From IMG/VR virus record IMGVR_UViG_3300018049_000020, positions 1-60,733 of that record: 60,733 nt of DNA; one strand, written 5' to 3'. The DNA is from a virus. Below are positions 57,433 through 60,733 of this stretch, in pieces. Each line of letters begins with the position of its first letter. Positions within the stretch are counted from its first letter, which is position 1. The notes beneath the pieces are model-generated. The model worked only from the letters and a program-made list of their open reading frames with translations. It did no database searches and was not told the DNA's origin. Made by a program: the position numbers and the translations under genes.

Positions 57433-58555
57433 TGAGTGTTCTCCATAAATCTAAGGCAACACCAACTGCTGTACCACCATCATGTGGGATTGGATCAACA
57501 AAGAATTGATGATCAGGAAATGCCTGTAGATATTTGTAGTTGTTTGTACAATTCAATGAATACCCACCAGAAAGAACAATGTTCTTTACATCTGGTTTCA
57601 TATCGATTGCTCTTTGAATTACAGTCTTAGCATGTTCTAATGAATCGTGTTCGAGTCTTTGTGCTGATGTATGTTTTGTATGAACGTTAGGTAACATCTT
57701 ACTGTACGATGCCATACCCATAACTTTACCAGCTGCACGACCTAGTTTATCGCAACCTAAAGCATACGACATATTAGAGAAGTTCATACCCATAGAAGGC
57801 ATGGCTGTAAAAACACAAGGGACACCGTCTATTTCGACTTCCTCGTCTTGTAAACATTTAAGACAGTCTTCATCCCATCCAGAAAAATAAGTGCCTTGGA
57901 GTTCATCCAACGTTCTGTGGTTAGATAAACGTTTCCATAAAGGAGTGATCTTATCGCCTTGATGATGCCAAATACATTCGATCTCTTGGTAACCTGGCCA
58001 TTCTTCGTTGTAGGTGTTTGCACCACCACCGTCCCAAGTGATCACTAAACTTTCTTCGTAAGGTGATAGATGAGAACCACAAACGGCATGATAGTAATGA
58101 TGTTGTGTTATATCCATGTGGATGTTTTCTTTAGGTGTCTCTAACTGATTAGAGATAGCGTTTTTGATTTCTTCGTCATTGCCTACGTTCTCAACAATCG
58201 TAGGAAATACTTCACTGCCAAATTCTTCTTGTATTTCATCCCACCTTTTGTTTGACATCTGTTGTGCCGTGATTTTTTGTATCACATCTTTTTGTAACAG
58301 ACGATCCTCTGCAAAGAAGTCACTGAATTGTGGATCAAAGGTACGTCTATCAAACGTAGCAAAAGCGGCATGATCACAATCATATAACCCTTTGTGTTCG
58401 ATTGCCTGTAGATTTAATTCAGATAAAGGAAGTTTTTGCGGATCCCAATACTTTGATCTGCGAACTCTATCTTCTTCGTGGACTTGTGTGACTTCGCCGT
58501 CTTCAACGACTGCGACTGACGTGTCATGGGAAATATTAATACCAAGAATTTTCAT
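57425..58555 (-). CDS. Carbamoyltransferase, N-terminal domain half (NodU/CmcH family)
   Basis: A 376-residue ASKHA-fold protein: ILGINISHDTSVAVVEDGEV, VHEEDRVRRSKY, HHYYHAVCGSHLSPYEESLV, ITWDGGGANTY, and NIVLSGGYSLNCTNNYKYL with HDGGTAVGVAL. These are the ATP/carbamoyl-adenylate domain motifs of TobZ/NodU-type O-carbamoyltransferases. The enzyme uses carbamoyl phosphate and ATP to carbamoylate a sugar or antibiotic hydroxyl. The C-terminal domain is in the next gene. Such genes are frequent in T4-like marine phages. Confidence 0.9.
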   Translation of the reverse strand: MKILGINISHDTSVAVVEDGEVTQVHEEDRVRRSKYWDPQKLPLSELNLQAIEHKGLYDCDHAAFATFDRRTFDPQFSDFFAEDRLLQKDVIQKITAQQMSNKRWDEIQEEFGSEVFPTIVENVGNDEEIKNAISNQLETPKENIHMDITQHHYYHAVCGSHLSPYEESLVITWDGGGANTYNEEWPGYQEIECIWHHQGDKITPLWKRLSNHRTLDELQGTYFSGWDEDCLKCLQDEEVEIDGVPCVFTAMPSMGMNFSNMSYALGCDKLGRAAGKVMGMASYSKMLPNVHTKHTSAQRLEHDSLEHAKTVIQRAIDMKPDVKNIVLSGGYSLNCTNNYKYLQAFPDHQFFVDPIPHDGGTAVGVALDLWRTLNA

Positions 58556-58570
58556 AATAAATTTTTTACC

Positions 58571-58747
58571 TTAAGGATGTATATCGTATTCTTTCTGGAG
58601 TTTATCGACTGTTAAGAGTCTACGATCTAAAAGATCACCCACCATTTCAGAGCGTCCTTCTTTTTTGCCTTGCTCGTGTGCATACCAATATAGTCCTGCA
58701 ATGAAAGCTATGTGAAAGACGAGGAGTGAAAAGGTGTTCATATCCAT
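58571..58747 (-). CDS. 58-residue single-pass membrane protein
   Basis: ATAGGAG lies seven bases before ATG 58747. The product is MDMNTFSLLVFHIAFIAGLY, then WYAHEQGKKEGRSEMVGDLL, DRRLLTVDKLQKEYDIHP. One helix (residues 5-23) is followed by a charged tail. It lies between the carbamoyltransferase and another small membrane gene. No known family. Confidence 0.6.
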   Translation of the reverse strand: MDMNTFSLLVFHIAFIAGLYWYAHEQGKKEGRSEMVGDLLDRRLLTVDKLQKEYDIHP

Positions 58748-58748
58748 A

Positions 58749-58943
58749 TTATACTCCTATATAGTCATCCTCATCGTCTTTACTTTTCTTTTTGGTAAAT
58801 TTATTTTTGAGTTTGCTTACATATCCTTCTTCGTATAACCAACTGACTGAGAATCCAACCACACCTATGATAAGACCCCAAAAGAGTATGGCGATCATCA
58901 AATGAAAAAGAAATGTGGGAACTGTCCATAAAAATTCTAACAT
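58749..58943 (-). CDS. Small membrane protein
   Basis: A 64-residue protein. MLEFLWTVPTFLFHLMIAIL, FWGLIIGVVGFSVSWLYEEG is one long or two short transmembrane helices, followed by a basic-then-acidic tail (KLKNKFTKKKSKDDEDDY). AAAGGAAA precedes ATG 58943. It ends one base before the next small membrane gene. Function unknown. Confidence 0.6.
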   Translation of the reverse strand: MLEFLWTVPTFLFHLMIAILFWGLIIGVVGFSVSWLYEEGYVSKLKNKFTKKKSKDDEDDYIGV

Positions 58944-59068
58944 AATTAATTTCCTTTAAAAAGAAGGTGGGGTTGTGTCGCACACATCAATCGTGTAATA
59001 CTTGTGGATTTTGTGATACTTGACACTCACCCTCACCCGAGCTTTCGCCCTATTCTTACCAGTATAAC

Positions 59069-60469
59069 CTACTTGTTGAGATTCTTCAAGTAGGTTTCTT
59101 TATAATCTTCAAGGTTCATACTACCCATGGCTCTGTTGTGTTCTGTTCGACACATCACAAAGTTATCGTAAGTAGTATAACCACCGTCTGAGTGTGAAAC
59201 AATGTGGGCTGCTTCACAATCATCCATTGTGACTTTGTCACCAGTGATGGCACAAATGAAGTTTTGGTCTAAGAGTTTTCTCACTTTCTCTTCGTAAGTA
59301 TAAGTTCTCTTCTTATCCTTCGCAACGATGTATTGTGTCGGTGTAAACTCTAAGAGTAACCAATGCACGACTTGTTCGATCTTTCTCTTGTGATGCGGTG
59401 CACCAAGATAACCTTTAAACGATTCTGAAATGAAACGTGGTTTCTGATCAATGTCGGTAGGATTCATCATCTTACCGTATTTGCCTGCATGGTTGGTTAA
59501 TGTCGCAAAGGCCTTCTTGTAATCGACCAAATAACTTTTAGGGTCATCAATCGAAAAAGTTCCTACTTCGTCTAGTAACCAGTAGAACAAAAAGGTCAAC
59601 AATTTAAAGTCTTGTTGTGACAGTCCTTTGCCGAACTGTTGCTTGTGTATGACTGCCATGATTCTTAGGTAGTCTAACACTTTGTAGAGTTCGATCTTCA
59701 GTGACTCAATATCACCGTCAAACTCTTCGTACATTTTTCGAACTTGGGCATCCGAAGATTCACCAAGTTTTGTTTTCTGTGTCAAACGAAACATAATTCG
59801 TGCCACTAACTCATCGGTCTTCAATCTCAAATTGTTGAACTCTAAGAGTTTGAAGTGACCTGATGCTGTTCTTTCGAACAACTCGTGTGTGGTATTCCAA
59901 ATACCATCGACAACACGAACGGCTTCACGTATGACATTAGCGACATCAATGTCACCAAATGAGTTACACATTTCTTGGTGATTGACATCGGTTGCAATGT
60001 TAAGAGTTCTGAATATGTAACCCTTAACAAAGGTGTCTAATATAGGATAGATCACCACTGTGACTTTCTTGTCAAGCATGGCGTCTTGTTCTTCCTGTGG
60101 AAGTTCTCTGAATTTCAACCCTCGCACTGTAAAGGCCTTCTGACCTCTACCTGTGATGTAGTTGATGATTGCTCTTTTTCTATGACCGCCGTCAATAGAC
60201 TCGTAAGCATAACCTTCAGGATTATCAGGCGAAGCACAAACAGTAATCTCACCGATATTAATATTATCGATGATGCTTGTGATAATGCCTTCTGATTTCT
60301 CGGTGTCTGTGGTTACTTCTAACCTCTGACCTACTGGTTGAGTGTCAACCATACCGATAACGAATGAAGAACCATCGTCTAACGTATAACCGTCAAACAA
60401 CAACTCTCGTAGTGTAAGAACAATTTTTTCTGGTGGTAGTTCTAACTTCACCTCTTTTGGGTACAACAT
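59069..60469 (-). CDS. DUF262-like/HNH endonuclease-domain protein
   Basis: A 466-residue protein. The N-terminal domain contains SIDGGHRKRAIINYITGRG (D93-GGH-R97), the DGxxR motif of DUF262/ParB-Srx-type domains, with KVTVVIYPILDTFVKGYIFR, TLNIATDVNHQEMCNSF after it. The C-terminus is a complete HNH nuclease: C406, H422 in EAAHIVSHSDGG, N436, and H444 in CRTEHNRAM. This two-part layout resembles GmrSD-type modification-dependent restriction enzymes. In a phage it may attack competitors or degrade host DNA; homing is an alternative. AAGGAG and a sigma70-like promoter lie upstream. Confidence 0.8.
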   Translation of the reverse strand: MLYPKEVKLELPPEKIVLTLRELLFDGYTLDDGSSFVIGMVDTQPVGQRLEVTTDTEKSEGIITSIIDNINIGEITVCASPDNPEGYAYESIDGGHRKRAIINYITGRGQKAFTVRGLKFRELPQEEQDAMLDKKVTVVIYPILDTFVKGYIFRTLNIATDVNHQEMCNSFGDIDVANVIREAVRVVDGIWNTTHELFERTASGHFKLLEFNNLRLKTDELVARIMFRLTQKTKLGESSDAQVRKMYEEFDGDIESLKIELYKVLDYLRIMAVIHKQQFGKGLSQQDFKLLTFLFYWLLDEVGTFSIDDPKSYLVDYKKAFATLTNHAGKYGKMMNPTDIDQKPRFISESFKGYLGAPHHKRKIEQVVHWLLLEFTPTQYIVAKDKKRTYTYEEKVRKLLDQNFICAITGDKVTMDDCEAAHIVSHSDGGYTTYDNFVMCRTEHNRAMGSMNLEDYKETYLKNLNK

Positions 60470-60534
60470 AATTTTTCTCCTTAATTGACGTATATTGTCA
60501 TGATGTTGTGTATTGGCGTAATTGCCATGATTCC

Positions 60535-60562
60535 ATTATACTCAGTTTTACTCCGAGTGCAA
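60535..60562 (-). promoter_or_regulatory. Sigma70-like (early) promoter
   Basis: TTGCAC, 16 bases, TATAAT on the minus strand. The -10 is perfect. It overlaps the end of the oxygenase gene at the right edge and would drive the HNH gene early with host RNA polymerase. Confidence 0.65.
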
Positions 60563-60733
60563 GGGGGTTTTTGCTCGTATTTCTAAATTTAATGATAATC
60601 TTTTTTGATGGGATGAAGGATGAGCCCTGTGTTGCACGTGAGACTCAAAGATATACATATCGCCTACCTGTGGTTCGTAATAAATCTCATCGTGTCCAAA
60701 CACAAACGAGATTCCGCATCCCTGTACCGTAGA
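60548..60733 (-). CDS. 2OG-Fe(II) oxygenase-like protein (partial, N-terminus beyond right edge)
   Basis: The last 61 residues of a minus-strand gene. FGHDEIYYEPQVGDMYIFES with HVQHRAHPSSHQKRLSLNLE fits the distal part of a 2OG-Fe(II) oxygenase: PxxGDxxxFxSxxxHRxxP, then an Arg/Lys before LSLNLE. Only the distal His and the 2-oxoglutarate-binding basic residue are visible; the HxD pair would lie beyond the edge. It would be the third oxygenase of the family in this region. Confidence 0.55.
   Translation of the reverse strand, partial: STVQGCGISFVFGHDEIYYEPQVGDMYIFESHVQHRAHPSSHQKRLSLNLEIRAKTPLHSE

Noticed and set aside
58944-59068. Possible mini-gene (about 25 codons, GTG start) or terminator between the HNH gene and a small membrane gene
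   Set aside because: The frame has no Shine-Dalgarno and no overlap with the preceding stop. The TGTGT/ACACA hairpin is weak and its T-run is interrupted.

Overview
The window is a stretch of the chromosome of a marine T4-like myovirus (Caudoviricetes, contractile tail). The evidence is a near-complete set of T4-type baseplate and tail proteins (gp4, gp5, gp6, gp7, gp8, gp25, gp26, gp48, gp53, a gp27-like hub protein), T4-type replication and transcription proteins (gp32, gp59, gp33, RNase H), late-promoter motifs of the NATAAATA type, dense packing with ATGA/TAATG/TAGTG overlaps, and visibly AT-rich DNA. Tail-fibre motifs (YFTxARADAR, [14 protein letters not shown]) and several auxiliary genes are of the kind found in cyanophages and pelagiphages. 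No photosynthesis gene is present. A phage bS21 gene (known from SAR11 phages) and a CMP-KDO synthetase suggest a heterotrophic marine Gram-negative host; this is inference.

Layout. 1-32444, minus strand: the adhesion and baseplate block. It runs from fibre/adhesin genes (1-10987, including two octapeptide-repeat proteins), through a small coiled-coil protein and a 2255-residue DUF4815-type virion protein, to baseplate wedge proteins gp8, gp7, gp6, gp25, then hub/spike proteins (gp5, gp27-like), gp53 and tube cap gp48. 32445-32479 is a strand switch with two divergent late-promoter motifs. 32480-40645, plus strand: gp4; a HAD phosphatase and CMP-KDO synthetase; two tandem paralogues of unknown function; a conserved unknown; a gp54/gp19-like tube protein; gp26 with an apparent programmed -1 frameshift into a gp51-like segment; a small membrane protein; and a tape-measure candidate. 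40642-60733, minus strand: a metabolic and replication block with GAPDH, bS21, a structured intergenic RNA, gp32, gp59, gp33, 2OG-Fe(II) oxygenases, PD-(D/E)XK nucleases, a SleB-type lysin with tiny membrane ORFs, a kinase/nucleotidyltransferase/DUF2061 cluster, RNase H, a methyltransferase, an A-type Fe-S carrier, a split carbamoyltransferase, and a DUF262-like/HNH protein. A third 2OG oxygenase runs off the right edge.

How the parts work together. The first 40 kb build the tail and baseplate. Gp33 is the late-transcription co-activator expected to act at the NATAAATA motifs. Gp32, gp59 and RNase H are replication-fork proteins. GAPDH, the Fe-S carrier, the KDO enzymes and the carbamoyltransferase are auxiliary metabolic genes.

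The most interesting signals are these. (1) Four genes have a NATAAATA motif at exactly the same distance from ATG, placing the expected +1 on the A of the start codon; bS21 has an equivalent sigma70-like arrangement. This implies leaderless mRNAs in a phage that carries its own ribosomal protein S21. (2) A T8 slippery run lies at the end of gp26, followed by an open -1 frame without a usable start codon and a hairpin. (3) A multi-hairpin RNA ending in a terminator lies between gp32 and bS21. (4) The gp32 leader contains repeats that copy its own start site. No tRNA, CRISPR array or insertion sequence was seen, and no run above about 300 bases lacks a gene.
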